A DNA stretch of 64,000 bases from Halobacillus ihumii (lineage in GTDB: Bacteria > Bacillota > Bacilli > Bacillales > Halobacillaceae), in NCBI RefSeq assembly GCF_902726645.1, contig NZ_CACVAO010000001.1, positions 1,860,001-1,924,000 on the forward strand, read 5' to 3'. A program made the translations under genes and the position numbers. Positions within the stretch are counted from its first letter, which is position 1, and each line of letters begins with the position of its first letter. The notes under the pieces are model-generated. The model made no database searches. It was given only the letters and a program-made list of their open reading frames with translations, and was not told the DNA's origin. Below, piece after piece: positions 29,123-38,111 of this stretch.

Positions 29123-30028
29123 ATGAATTTGAACATGCGTTCGATCAAGGTAATTCTATTGTTTGTCCTGACAGTTACATCTACGCTGGTGATCACCACG
29201 CCAGTAAAAGCTGCACAAACAGGCGAAGTTGACACCCAATTGTCCTTAAATGTTCGGGAAGCACCTAGTTTGAATGCTACGGTGATCGGAAGTCTTTTAC
29301 CAGGGGAACAAGTTGAGTATATTGATCTTGAGAATGGCTGGGGGCAAATCACTTATCAAGGACGTCTAGGTTTTGTAAGCACCGATTTTCTGTCAGAAGG
29401 TGCTTGGGAGCGCGTTGAGGAAGAAAAACGAATCGAAGAGAAGCGTGTGAGAAAACCAGACGAGGCCAGGGAGGAAAAACCTTATCAATCTGAGAGACAG
29501 GAGATCGAACGCATTATTCTCGATCCTGGTCATGGAGGTAAAGATCCCGGAGCCATCGGAAATTCTCTTCAGGAAAAAGACGTTATTCTAGAAATCGCTA
29601 AGCTCGTTGAATTTACACTGCGTGCAAAAGGTTATGATGTTTTAATGACGCGAACAGATGATACCTTTGTTACCCTTGAAGATCGTGTAAAGATGGCCAA
29701 TACCTGGGAAGGCGACCTTTTTGTCAGTATTCATGCCAACGGATACTATGACTCTAGCGCTAAAGGCATCGAAACCTTTTATAGTGCAGGGAGCTCAGAT
29801 GCAAGAGATCTTGCAGATTTAGTCCAGGAACACGTTATCTCTGAAACTAATAACCTGAGTCGCGGGGTGTTTAAAGCGGATTATTATGTTTTGCGTCATA
29901 CTGATATGCCAGCAATTCTTGTAGAAACGGGGTTTGTCTCGAATAAAAAAGACGCGGAATTGTTAAAAAGCGAAGATTACCGCGAGCAAGTGGCAAAAGG
30001 CATTGTCAAAGGCATAGAGAAGTATTAG
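29123..30028 (+). CDS. Secreted N-acetylmuramoyl-L-alanine amidase with SH3b domain
   Basis: This 301-residue exported cell-wall hydrolase has a signal peptide over residues 1 to about 31 (cleavage near VKA-AQT). A bacterial SH3 domain covers about 35-90 (LSLNVREAPSLNATVIGSL), then comes a charged Glu/Arg/Lys linker, then an Amidase_3 domain from residue 130. Zinc ligands are the His in LDPGHGGKDPG, the Glu in LQEKDVILEIA and the His in VSIHANG; the catalytic Glu lies in LVETGFVSN. It cuts the bond between muramic acid and the stem peptide. AGGAGG lies 8 bases from the start. It is a single gene, divergent from the riboswitch. Confidence 0.93.
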   Translation: MNLNMRSIKVILLFVLTVTSTLVITTPVKAAQTGEVDTQLSLNVREAPSLNATVIGSLLPGEQVEYIDLENGWGQITYQGRLGFVSTDFLSEGAWERVEEEKRIEEKRVRKPDEAREEKPYQSERQEIERIILDPGHGGKDPGAIGNSLQEKDVILEIAKLVEFTLRAKGYDVLMTRTDDTFVTLEDRVKMANTWEGDLFVSIHANGYYDSSAKGIETFYSAGSSDARDLADLVQEHVISETNNLSRGVFKADYYVLRHTDMPAILVETGFVSNKKDAELLKSEDYREQVAKGIVKGIEKY

Positions 30029-30195
30029 TTTTTTAAGGTAATTGTTGTGCATGGTTTTTTTCTGATTCTTACTATCCTAGTAAGTGGATATATGATCCCC
30101 CATATAACATTAAAGGCAGGAACATAAGTAAAAGCAATGATGTCAAAAAACGAACGATAAAAAATGACTTAAAACGCAGATAATTAGCGTAGTTA

Positions 30196-30390
30196 AAATG
30201 CGAAGACTCCTGCGGGAACAGCACGACCCAAAGATCCCACAGGAAAGCGTCCTTTGCTTTCCGAGGAAGCTCGACTTTTTAGAGGATGTTCGGTTAAGTT
30301 CGGCACGTCGTGTGCCAACACCGAACGACCCCACGTCCTGTGGGGCCGCGGAAAGCGAAGTATTTTTACGAAGCGATGGTAGTAATCTTT
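30196..30390. repeat. Palindrome-rich intergenic repeat element
   Basis: This stretch has a composition unlike its surroundings: GCGAAGACTCCTGCGGGAA at its left end, GGAAAGCGAAGTATTTTTACG at its right end (last base excluded from the core), and internal hairpins TTCGGCAC/GTGCC, GTTCGG/CCGAAC and CCCCAC/GTGGGG. Closely similar GC-rich elements are dispersed in many Bacillaceae genomes. A shorter relative of the right end occurs at 58.9 kb in this window. Short open frames crossing it on both strands are not genes. Confidence 0.65.
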
Positions 30391-30486
30391 CCAAGTGTAC
30401 AACCCGAACTGATATTAATAGAATGATATGCTTTTTTAAGTTATGTCCGAGCCTAGCTTATAACGTGAGTGTTATGCTTCTGTCTA

Positions 30487-31719
30487 TTACCGAAGAGGTT
30501 CTTTGCTCTGTTGAAAAACCGTCTGATTCCTTCCTGCTCCTAAACCAGCTGTTACCATTACAACTATAATGGCGATGAACAATAGTATTGGAACTGTCAC
30601 CGATGCGGTAATATCCAGCAGTATACCGATTAATACCGGCCCCACAGCAGCAAGTGAATATCCAATCGATTGAGACATCCCAGACAGTGCAGCACTTTGC
30701 CGAGCATTAGCTGCCCGAAGCCCAAGCAAGGTAAGCGCCAGACTGATAGATGAAGCTTGGCCAATCCCGATCAGCATGACACTCAGAACCAATAAGGGAA
30801 TGCCTTCTGCGAACAATACTCCTAACAAGCCTGTTGTATAAAGGCAGCCGATCATTCCAACAATTCCTCTTTGATTATTAAACCGGGAAGCCAGCACCGG
30901 AGTCAGGAAGGTCATCGGCAACCCCGTTAACTGCATGACAGATACCATCCACCCTGCTGTTGAGATACTAACCCCTCTGCCATTGAGGATTTCAGGCAGC
31001 CACGCAATCATAGAATAAAATAAAAACGATTGTAATCCCATAAAAATGGTAACTTGCCAGGCAATTTTCGAACGCCATATCGAACCGTTCTGCAGTGCAG
31101 GTGTCTTTACATCATCTGCTTTAGCCGGTTTTCGTAGTTGAGGCACCCAGATTATTGCAGCCGGAATAGCTAACACGACCCAGCATACGAGTGCTTTTTC
31201 CCATCCAAGCCCAAATCCTTCAGCTAAAGGAATACTAAGCCCTGTGCCAACCGCTGAAAAGACAGACATGCAAGTGGTATAAACGGCTGTTACCAGGCCC
31301 ACCTTTTGAGGATATTTTTCCTTTACAATCCCGGGTAACAGTACATTGGATATGGCAATACCAATACCTATTAAAGCGGTTCCTGCAAATAAGGTGAATG
31401 TCATTGAAATAAACCGAATCAAAATCCCCGCTATTAAAGTCAGTAAACCTGCAAATACTACCCGTTCTAATCCAAAGCGTTGACCAAACTTTGGTGCAAG
31501 AAAAGAAAAGATCGCAAATGCTAACAAAGGCAGTGTTGTAATAAACCCTGCAGCAGCATTGGACAGGCCTATATCTGCCTTGATTGAACTGATGAGTGGT
31601 CCAACTGATGTAATGGCTGGACGTAAGTTAAAGGCAACAAAGATGATGCCAATAATGGATAATACTTTTTTCATATCTATACGTTTGTCTTGAAATCTCT
31701 CCTGTGAATTAGTTCTCAT
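30487..31719 (-). CDS. CynX/NimT-family MFS transporter
   Basis: This 410-residue membrane protein has about twelve helices. The early segment FNLRPAITSVGPLISSI is characteristic of the CynX/NimT/YycB group, which includes cyanate and 2-nitroimidazole transporters. The ATG at 31719 has AAGGAG 9 bases upstream; a second ATG sits at 31674. It is a single gene, and the substrate cannot be told from sequence. Confidence 0.85.
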   Translation of the reverse strand: MRTNSQERFQDKRIDMKKVLSIIGIIFVAFNLRPAITSVGPLISSIKADIGLSNAAAGFITTLPLLAFAIFSFLAPKFGQRFGLERVVFAGLLTLIAGILIRFISMTFTLFAGTALIGIGIAISNVLLPGIVKEKYPQKVGLVTAVYTTCMSVFSAVGTGLSIPLAEGFGLGWEKALVCWVVLAIPAAIIWVPQLRKPAKADDVKTPALQNGSIWRSKIAWQVTIFMGLQSFLFYSMIAWLPEILNGRGVSISTAGWMVSVMQLTGLPMTFLTPVLASRFNNQRGIVGMIGCLYTTGLLGVLFAEGIPLLVLSVMLIGIGQASSISLALTLLGLRAANARQSAALSGMSQSIGYSLAAVGPVLIGILLDITASVTVPILLFIAIIVVMVTAGLGAGRNQTVFQQSKEPLR

Positions 31720-31918
31720 TCCGTACGACTCCTTATCCCGCTTAGCTCATTTAATCATCTAGCAGCTGAAAAGATATCTTTACAACATCCTTCTTTCTAT
31801 ATAACGTACCAAAGTACCTTCTTTCCTCCCTCCATATTTAATTCTCAGTCATATGAAATCATAGAAAAAGAACAAATACATCATTAAGGAATAATGCTGT
31901 ACTTGTCCTTTTAATTTT

Positions 31919-33388
31919 TTAAAAAGGGAATTCTCTATATTCTTCTTGTACCGAAATCCATTTCAATTTAGTAAATTCCTCTATGACCCACGGATTCCCA
32001 AATCGTCCTAAGCCACTTTGTTTATTTCCGCCAAACGGAACATTCGCCGCATCGTTTACCGTTTGGTCATTGACATGTGTCATGCCACTATCAATCTTCA
32101 AGCCGTATGCTTCTCCTTTTTCTAAGTCAGATGTAAATATCGCAGAGGTCAGTCCATAAATCGTATCATTCGCTAATTCAATGGCATGATCATCAGAATC
32201 TGCCCTGATCAAGGAGACAACAGGTGAAAACAATTCTGTCTGTGCGATGTCATCCGTGTTTTTTACATCGATAAAAACATGCGGTGTGAGCAAATTTCCT
32301 TCCCTTTTTCCCTTCAAGGCAACATTCCCCCCATCTTTTTCAGCCTTTTCAATGATGTTCATTACCTCTTCTGCCTGCTTTTTATTGATTAGCGGCCCAA
32401 TTACTGTATCAGGGTCAGTTTGATCGCCATAAGGTAGTCGGGAAGCACGTTCAACAAATTTTTCCGTAAATTGTTGATATAAATCTTTATGGACAATAAT
32501 CCTATTAATACACATACATATTTGTCCCTGGTGCATAAATTTACCAAATATTGCTGCATCGACAGTCTTTTCAATATCAGCATCTCGTAATACGAGAAAA
32601 GGGTTATTCCCTCCAAGCTCCAATGCTACCCGTTTTAGGTTTTTACCAGCAATTTCCCCAATGTGTTTCCCAAAGCCTGTAGAGCCAGTAAATGCAACTA
32701 GTTGCACCACGGGGTTTTCCAGCATCTCGTCACCAATTTCATCCGGAGTTGTCAGAATAGACTGAAATACACCGTCTGGCAATCCAGCGTAATCGAACGC
32801 ACGTGCTAGAATTGATCCACCAGTTAAACCTACTTGTAAATCTGCTTTATGGACAACTGTGTTTCCTAATGCAAGCGCAGGCGCGATCGATCGCATCGAT
32901 AAATTCATCGGAAAATTAAATGGAGAGATAGATGAAATCACACCTAATGGCTGCCGGTAAATTTTATTTCTTTTCCCATCAATCGAAGCAGGAACCTCTT
33001 TTATATCGTCTATGCTATCTATATAATTGAACGTCTCTTTCAAAACATCAATCGTCAGGTTTAATTCCAATTCGACCTTTAGCAACGTACCACCTGTTTC
33101 TAGATTAGCAATACGAATAATTTCCTCACGATTGTTTTCCAAAAATTCGGCTGCTTTGCGAAGGACTTCCTTTCTGTTTTTAACAGAAGAATGTGCCCAA
33201 TCTTTTTGTCTATCCTCAGCAATTTCATATGCCTGTTTCAGTTGTAGTAATGAAGCTAACTGCACCGTTGTGATCACGGACTCGTCGTATGGATTTAAAA
33301 TGTCATAATTTTTCCCTGTGTCGCCATTTACCCATTGGCCATTGATAAAACTTTTATTGTACTCATCTTTAAAGTTTTCCATATTCAA
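31919..33388 (-). CDS. NAD(P)-dependent aldehyde dehydrogenase
   Basis: This 489-residue ALDH-superfamily enzyme oxidises an aldehyde to its acid. The catalytic Cys lies in GQICMCINR and the general-base Glu in ALELGGNNP; FTGSTGFGKHIG is the cofactor loop. The sequence style resembles the benzaldehyde/vanillin dehydrogenase group (B. subtilis YfmT). No neighbour points to a pathway, so the substrate is open. Confidence 0.88.
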   Translation of the reverse strand: MNMENFKDEYNKSFINGQWVNGDTGKNYDILNPYDESVITTVQLASLLQLKQAYEIAEDRQKDWAHSSVKNRKEVLRKAAEFLENNREEIIRIANLETGGTLLKVELELNLTIDVLKETFNYIDSIDDIKEVPASIDGKRNKIYRQPLGVISSISPFNFPMNLSMRSIAPALALGNTVVHKADLQVGLTGGSILARAFDYAGLPDGVFQSILTTPDEIGDEMLENPVVQLVAFTGSTGFGKHIGEIAGKNLKRVALELGGNNPFLVLRDADIEKTVDAAIFGKFMHQGQICMCINRIIVHKDLYQQFTEKFVERASRLPYGDQTDPDTVIGPLINKKQAEEVMNIIEKAEKDGGNVALKGKREGNLLTPHVFIDVKNTDDIAQTELFSPVVSLIRADSDDHAIELANDTIYGLTSAIFTSDLEKGEAYGLKIDSGMTHVNDQTVNDAANVPFGGNKQSGLGRFGNPWVIEEFTKLKWISVQEEYREFPF

Positions 33389-33545
33389 TATACACCCCTT
33401 CCAAACATTAATTTATTGTTTCACAACTACCAAATTCTATTTATAACCACCATCTAATTTCCAAAAAAAGTAATTCGAGTGAATATACTTGGGACCTTTA
33501 GAAATAATACATAGAAAGGATCTTTACTGTATTGGAGAGTTTTAA

Positions 33546-34007
33546 ATGATGGTAAACGTTTTGTTGTATGCTTCTTTATTTCTACCATGGCTCACACTAT
33601 TCTTTGCTTCCAAGGAAACCATTAGAAGGTATATGCCTGTTACAATCTTTACTGCATTTTTAATGACCATCATCTTTCAAATTGCCTACACCTATAAGTG
33701 GTGGACCATCCATGAATACATAGTACCCTGGGGTTATATGATTGACGTTAGTTTTGCCTATGGGATTTTTTCAGTCGGGACATTCTGGATTTTCAAGCTA
33801 ACATCCAATAAGTTTCTACTGTATATTGTGGTAAATTTTATACTTGATTTCATTATGTGTTTTATCGCTCTGCCTACACTAAAAAAATTGGGTATATCAG
33901 AGTATAACCAGATCTCTTCCTGGCAATATTTACTCGTTACTTTTGGACTCTCGTTCGTTATCTATGTTTACCATAAATGGCAAGAAAAGATTTTTATATC
34001 GGATTAA
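33546..34007 (+). CDS. Small integral membrane protein
   Basis: This 153-residue protein has about five hydrophobic helices and aromatic-rich loops (YTYKWWTIHEYIVPWGYMID). It resembles uncharacterised Bacillales membrane proteins of the CBO0543 type, but I cannot assign a function. The ATG at 33546 follows GGAGAG by 6 bases. It is alone between divergent aldh and convergent thiolase genes. Confidence 0.7.
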   Translation: MMVNVLLYASLFLPWLTLFFASKETIRRYMPVTIFTAFLMTIIFQIAYTYKWWTIHEYIVPWGYMIDVSFAYGIFSVGTFWIFKLTSNKFLLYIVVNFILDFIMCFIALPTLKKLGISEYNQISSWQYLLVTFGLSFVIYVYHKWQEKIFISD

Positions 34008-34030
34008 TCTGTTTTAGCCATTAAAAAAAA

Positions 34031-34072
34031 TATGCTGCCACTCCCTGAGTCCTGTAGGGATATGGCAGCATA
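34031..34072 (-). terminator. Intrinsic terminator after thiolase gene
   Basis: TATGCTGCCA pairs with TGGCAGCATA, with an inner TCCCT/AGGGA. On the minus strand the stem is followed by eight T. It could also slow transcription from the plus-strand membrane protein gene. Confidence 0.85.
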
Positions 34073-34150
34073 GCATATGATTGGTTGGGTACCGCTTTTC
34101 ATTTGCATTTCTAAGTACTGTTTTAGTGTCTTCGATATCAAAAAACCTTG

Positions 34151-35302
34151 CTATACTATGTCTTCCATTGATTCGAATAAAGTCGCAAGCCCCATTCCAC
34201 CGCCAATACCGAGCGTAGCGAGTCCTCGACTTACCTTGCTCCCCCTGGCTATCTCAGACATTAACCGTGTCACGAGTATGGATCCTGACGCCCCATAAGG
34301 ATGCCCTAAAGCCAGTGCGCCACCGGATTGATTCACTTTTTCGTATGGAATTTCCAGGCTATTTAATGAAGCTATAACCTGAGAAGCGAATGCCTCATTG
34401 AATTCCACAAGGTCAATATCCTTTGAGCATAATCCCTGGCGCTTCCACAATTTTTTCACAGCAGGAATCGGGCCAATACCAAGCAAGTGAGGATCTACCC
34501 CCGCTGTCGTACTATCAACAAACCGAGCTATTGGCTTTAGACCTAGCTCGCGGCATTTCTCCCGAGACATCACCAGGACGGCAGCCGCCCCATCATTCAT
34601 TGGGCAAGCATTTCCTGCGGTTACCGTGCCACCATGCTTAAAAACGGGTGCAAGAGTAGATAATTTTGCAAGGGACGTATTTGGACGTGGACCCTCATCT
34701 TGATGTACTCCATCTATTGCAATGACCTCCTCCTCAAATCTGTTTTCATGTTGGGCCTCAACAGCCTTCATATGACTTAGATAAGCCCATTCATCTTGTT
34801 CTTTACGTGTGACACCATAATGTTCAGCCACATTTTCAGCCGCTTCTCCCATCTCAGGATCTCCTATTGATTCAGGGGAGAAACGTGCTCGCGTATAGAG
34901 TTCAGGCCCTCTTGGGTCATGAATAGAGACAGGTTTCTTCACTTTCCATGGTGCCAGACTCGTACTCTCAACCCCTCCAGCGATAAAAATGGCTCCAGCA
35001 CCTGACTGAACTAAACGTGCTGCTAGATTAATCGCTTCTAGACCGGATCCACACTGCCTGTCTATCGTTACACCAGGAATAGTCACGGGTAAGCCGGCTT
35101 CTAACGAGGACAGCCGTGCGATATTCCCTCCAGGCCCTACAACATTCCCCAGGATCACATCATCGATTTCAGCAGGATTGATCCCCTCTATTAAACTTTT
35201 GAGAACTGGTTTAATGAGCTTTTCAGGTGGAAGGTGGGAGAGTATTCCTCCAACCTTTCCTATCGGTGTCCGCTTCGCCTTGACTATGACTGCATCCTTC
35301 AT
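34151..35302 (-). CDS. yhfS: Thiolase-family protein (YhfS-like)
   Basis: The 383-residue thiolase fold keeps the nucleophile Cys84 ([12 protein letters not shown]), the NEAF box (EFNEAFASQ) and the His of [10 protein letters not shown]. At the position of the second catalytic cysteine, usually CIGGG, it has GIGGG (Gly365), so normal Claisen chemistry is uncertain. It follows the acyl-CoA ligase with no gap, in the order bioY, yhfT, yhfS known from the BirA-regulated yhfUTS operon of B. subtilis. A role in supplying or using a biotin-pathway acyl precursor is a proposal, not shown here. Confidence 0.85.
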   Translation of the reverse strand: MKDAVIVKAKRTPIGKVGGILSHLPPEKLIKPVLKSLIEGINPAEIDDVILGNVVGPGGNIARLSSLEAGLPVTIPGVTIDRQCGSGLEAINLAARLVQSGAGAIFIAGGVESTSLAPWKVKKPVSIHDPRGPELYTRARFSPESIGDPEMGEAAENVAEHYGVTRKEQDEWAYLSHMKAVEAQHENRFEEEVIAIDGVHQDEGPRPNTSLAKLSTLAPVFKHGGTVTAGNACPMNDGAAAVLVMSREKCRELGLKPIARFVDSTTAGVDPHLLGIGPIPAVKKLWKRQGLCSKDIDLVEFNEAFASQVIASLNSLEIPYEKVNQSGGALALGHPYGASGSILVTRLMSEIARGSKVSRGLATLGIGGGMGLATLFESMEDIV

Positions 35303-36772
35303 CTAACTGCTCCTTTTAGGGATTTGAAGTTTCTTCCTGGCTATTTTTCCGCTTCCTGTATAAGGGAACTTTTGTAACTGGATCCATTCTTTTGGGCATT
35401 TATATTTAGGCAAAACCTTAGCTATGTAAGCATTCACCTCGTCCATAACTAATTTCCTTCCTTCTGCAAGAGTCACAAAAGCCACCACCTTCTGACCCCA
35501 ATACTCATCCTCCACACCCAGCACAGCAGCTTCTTGAATAGCCGAATGTCTTTGGATCACCTGTTCCACCTCTTCAGGGTAAATATTAAGGCCACCGCTA
35601 ATGATCATATTCTGTTTCCGACCTTTTAGGATGATATGACCTTCTTCATTAACAAATGCCAGATCATTAACCGTGGCCCAATCACCATGAAAAACCTTTG
35701 CCGTTTCCTCAGGTCGATTTACATATCCATTGAACACCCATGGACTCTTCACAAACAGAGTACCAACTTCCCCTTGGGGTACAGGTTGTCCGCTGTCCGA
35801 GAGAATTGAAATCTCTACACTCGGGAAAGGCTTCCCGAGCGAACCTTCAGGCAGAGTGTCGTCATTCACCTTACGAAAGCTAACGAAACTTAATTCAGAA
35901 GCCCCGTAAAATTCATAAACAGATGCATGCGGAAACACTGCACTAACTTTTTCCTTAGAATGACCTCTCCACTTTGCCCCAGAAGAGATTAATGTAGTTA
36001 AATGATTGCTCACCTTACTGCCCCTTATCCTAGTCAATGCTTCAAACATAGTCGGAACCATATACATTACCGTAATGGATCTTGTATGAAGAAGTTCCCA
36101 AACTTCGTCCGCAGAGAAAGAGGAACACAGATGTAAGGTGGACCCTATATGTAAACACTGCATAGCAGCATACAGAAAATGTGAATGAACAAGGGGGCCA
36201 GGACATAGTATCTTATCTTCTTCTGTTAAGGAAAAAACCTGACGTCCCAGGGAGAAACAATCCGCCCAGGATGCATGACTTCTTATAAAACCCTTCGGCT
36301 GTCCTGTAGTACCTGATGTATATCCTATATAAAATGGGTCCTGACCGGAAAAATCACTCACCACCTCACCAGTTGGAGAAAGCAGCTCTAAAGCTTCTAA
36401 CGTAAAGGTTTTAACTGTATTTATACCTTCAAATTGATGAGCAAAAGCCTGATCATAGACCACTAGATCTGGTTCAGCATCTTTTATAACCTCGGATAAC
36501 TGGAGTGGACTCCATTTAGGGTCGAATGGAATTGCAATCCCTCCCATTGAACTGATGGCTATAAATAGTTTTATCCATTTTGGTTCATTAGGAAGCAAGT
36601 ACCCAATCTTTTTTCCCTTGCCTTTAGGAAATAAAAATGTGAGTTTACGCTGAAGGAGTTGAGTAGACTGATAGAACTCCTTATAACTGATTTGCTCCCT
36701 CCACGTTTCTATAGCTATCCGCTCAGGATATCTCTCAGCTACTTCTCTTATGCTCGTACCGATAACAGACAC
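35303..36772 (-). CDS. yhfT: AMP-forming acyl-CoA ligase (YhfT-like)
   Basis: The roughly 489-residue ANL-family enzyme activates a carboxylic acid with ATP and CoA. Motifs are YTSGTTGQPKGFIRSH (P-loop), VYEFYGASE, GRKQNMIISGGLNIYPEEVE (hinge) and a C-terminal lysine in GSGKIARKKL. The GTG at 36772 has AGAGAGG 8 bases upstream and is my start; an in-frame GTG at 36781 is the alternative. It follows bioY beyond a terminator-like hairpin and abuts yhfS. The substrate is unknown; the context suggests a fatty or dicarboxylic acid linked to biotin. Confidence 0.87.
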   Translation of the reverse strand: MSVIGTSIREVAERYPERIAIETWREQISYKEFYQSTQLLQRKLTFLFPKGKGKKIGYLLPNEPKWIKLFIAISSMGGIAIPFDPKWSPLQLSEVIKDAEPDLVVYDQAFAHQFEGINTVKTFTLEALELLSPTGEVVSDFSGQDPFYIGYTSGTTGQPKGFIRSHASWADCFSLGRQVFSLTEEDKILCPGPLVHSHFLYAAMQCLHIGSTLHLCSSFSADEVWELLHTRSITVMYMVPTMFEALTRIRGSKVSNHLTTLISSGAKWRGHSKEKVSAVFPHASVYEFYGASELSFVSFRKVNDDTLPEGSLGKPFPSVEISILSDSGQPVPQGEVGTLFVKSPWVFNGYVNRPEETAKVFHGDWATVNDLAFVNEEGHIILKGRKQNMIISGGLNIYPEEVEQVIQRHSAIQEAAVLGVEDEYWGQKVVAFVTLAEGRKLVMDEVNAYIAKVLPKYKCPKEWIQLQKFPYTGSGKIARKKLQIPKRSS

Positions 36773-36802
36773 TCTGCACACCTCTCTCTACTTTTATGTC
36801 TT

Positions 36803-36834
36803 AAAAAAGGTTTGCCCCGAATAAGGCAAACCTT
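36803..36834 (-). terminator. Terminator-like hairpin between bioY and yhfT
   Basis: On the minus strand AAGGTTTGCC and GGCAAACCTT form a 10-bp perfect stem followed by six T, placed right after the bioY stop. It should reduce read-through into yhfT. Confidence 0.8.
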
Positions 36835-36838
36835 CTTC

Positions 36839-37414
36839 TTAGGCCGCTTTAGATGTTTTATGAATACGTCTGTCCATTTCAATTAATGGATAAACCCGAT
36901 TAATTTGTTTAGCTAGTAAGGAGGCTGCAACAACCTTTACAAGGTCACCTGGGATAAAAACCAATGCCGCCCATGCCGCCTTAGCCCAAGGCGTTTCTGT
37001 CATGATGGAAAGGTAGGTCACCCCAAACGCGTAAACTAAGATAATTCCCCCCACCACATTAATAGCTATATAGAGGCCTATATTGAGCTTTTTCCAGAAA
37101 AGTTCTACAAAAGCCCCAATGAAAAAAGCTGCAATTGGCCAAGCCATAATATAGCCGCCGGAAGGACCGAAAAGCACCCCGAGTCCTCCTCGACCTCCTG
37201 AGAGCAATGGTACACCGATTGAAACGAGTAAAACAAAGACTAATAGACTTAACCCGCCCCGTTTGGCACCTAATATAGAGCCTGCCAGCATTACTCCTAG
37301 AGTTTGCGCCGTTATAGGTACTGGCGTAAAAGGTGTGACAATAGGCGGCAGCAAACCTAGCGCCCCGATTATTGCCGCAAATAAAGATGCATAAACCATT
37401 GTTTTGAGCTTCAC
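36839..37414 (-). CDS. bioY: Biotin ECF transporter S component
   Basis: This 191-residue membrane protein of the BioY family binds biotin and pairs with a shared ECF energising module. It has about six helices, TPVPITAQTLGVMLAGSILG and GGRGGLGVLFGPSGGYIMAWP, the usual BioY signatures. I use the GTG at 37414, which has AGGTG 6 bases upstream; in-frame TTG and GTG codons lie at 37420 and 37423. A BirA operator covers the promoter, so biotin repression is expected. Confidence 0.93.
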   Translation of the reverse strand: MKLKTMVYASLFAAIIGALGLLPPIVTPFTPVPITAQTLGVMLAGSILGAKRGGLSLLVFVLLVSIGVPLLSGGRGGLGVLFGPSGGYIMAWPIAAFFIGAFVELFWKKLNIGLYIAINVVGGIILVYAFGVTYLSIMTETPWAKAAWAALVFIPGDLVKVVAASLLAKQINRVYPLIEMDRRIHKTSKAA

Positions 37415-37447
37415 TATCAACACCTGCTTTTCAATATGTATGTAGTG

Positions 37448-37500
37448 AAGATATCTTATTCATAACAAATTGTCAACTTGATTATATTTACGGTTAACCT
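37448..37500 (-). promoter_or_regulatory. Sigma-A promoter with overlapping BirA operator
   Basis: On the minus strand TTGACA (37476-37471) and TATCTT (37453-37448) are 17 bases apart. The operator is TTGTCAAC (37470-37477), 15 bases, GTTAACCT (37493-37500) read on the plus strand, which matches the TTGTTAAC-N15-GTTAACAA form used by Bacillus BirA and covers the -35 box. Confidence 0.8.
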
Positions 37501-37529
37501 ATAGTTGGCGATTCTAAAGTTAACAATAA

Positions 37530-37568
37530 AAAGTCAGCTTTTCCTATACTACTGGAAAAGCTGAACTT
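37530..37568 (-). terminator. Intrinsic terminator after PH-domain gene
   Basis: AGCTTTTCC and GGAAAAGCT form a perfect stem with a 9-base loop, followed by TTTTT on the minus strand. Confidence 0.8.
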
Positions 37569-37574
37569 TAAAAT

Positions 37575-37949
37575 TTATAACACATACTCAGCAAGGCTTC
37601 TTTGTACTTCTTGAATTGGGCTGTCTTTCTTAAACGTTTTCCCAATTGGTTCACTGCTTCCAGACAACCATATTTTCAGCTCCGACTCTAAGTCAAAGCC
37701 ACCAGCAGTTTCTACACTAAAATGGGTAACACTCTTGTAAGGAATCGAATGATACTCTACTTTCTTCCCTGTCATTCCTTGCTTATCAATTAAGATTAAA
37801 CGTTTATTTGTGAAGATAAAAGAATCTCTTAATACCTTATAACCACTTTGAAAATCTTCGCCGTCTACAAGTACTTCTTCAAGCTCTTTGGCAATTTCCT
37901 CGCGATCAACTTCACTTGCGTTTCCCATTAAACCATCTAGAAACCCCAT
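37575..37949 (-). CDS. Bacterial PH-domain protein
   Basis: This 124-residue protein begins MGFLDGLMGNASEVD and contains a bacterial pleckstrin-homology fold, with FTNKRLILIDKQGMTGKKVEYHSIPYKSV as its centre (given here as positions about 59-87). The ATG at 37949 has AAGGAG 8 bases upstream; the frame stays open further upstream, but that extension has no site and is not family-like. An extended -10 (TGCTATACT) lies about 45 bases upstream. The function of this family is unknown. Confidence 0.85.
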   Translation of the reverse strand: MGFLDGLMGNASEVDREEIAKELEEVLVDGEDFQSGYKVLRDSFIFTNKRLILIDKQGMTGKKVEYHSIPYKSVTHFSVETAGGFDLESELKIWLSGSSEPIGKTFKKDSPIQEVQRSLAEYVL

Positions 37950-38111
37950 TATTATCGCTCCTTCGTTTAAGAAATTCACTAGTTTATAGACAAGTATAGC
38001 ATGCGTGGTTTCAAAAATTCCAAGCTTCACCATGTGGTAGTTATATAAAATTGTGGGTAAAAGAAATAGGGTATTGCCAACTTGGTTCACATCTCACTTT
38101 TAACATTCTGC

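Noticed and set aside
30143..30569. Overlapping open frames of 69-123 codons on both strands across the palindromic repeat
   Set aside because: They lie inside a dispersed repeat, have no ribosome sites and show no protein-like conservation; the repeat's composition explains them.
31888..31918. Weak stem after the aldehyde dehydrogenase gene as a terminator
   Set aside because: Only about five base pairs with a long loop and no T-run on the coding strand.
37950..38090. A 47-residue N-terminal extension of the PH-domain protein
   Set aside because: The ATG at 37949 has a good AAGGAG site and begins a family-like sequence; the extension covers the probable promoter.
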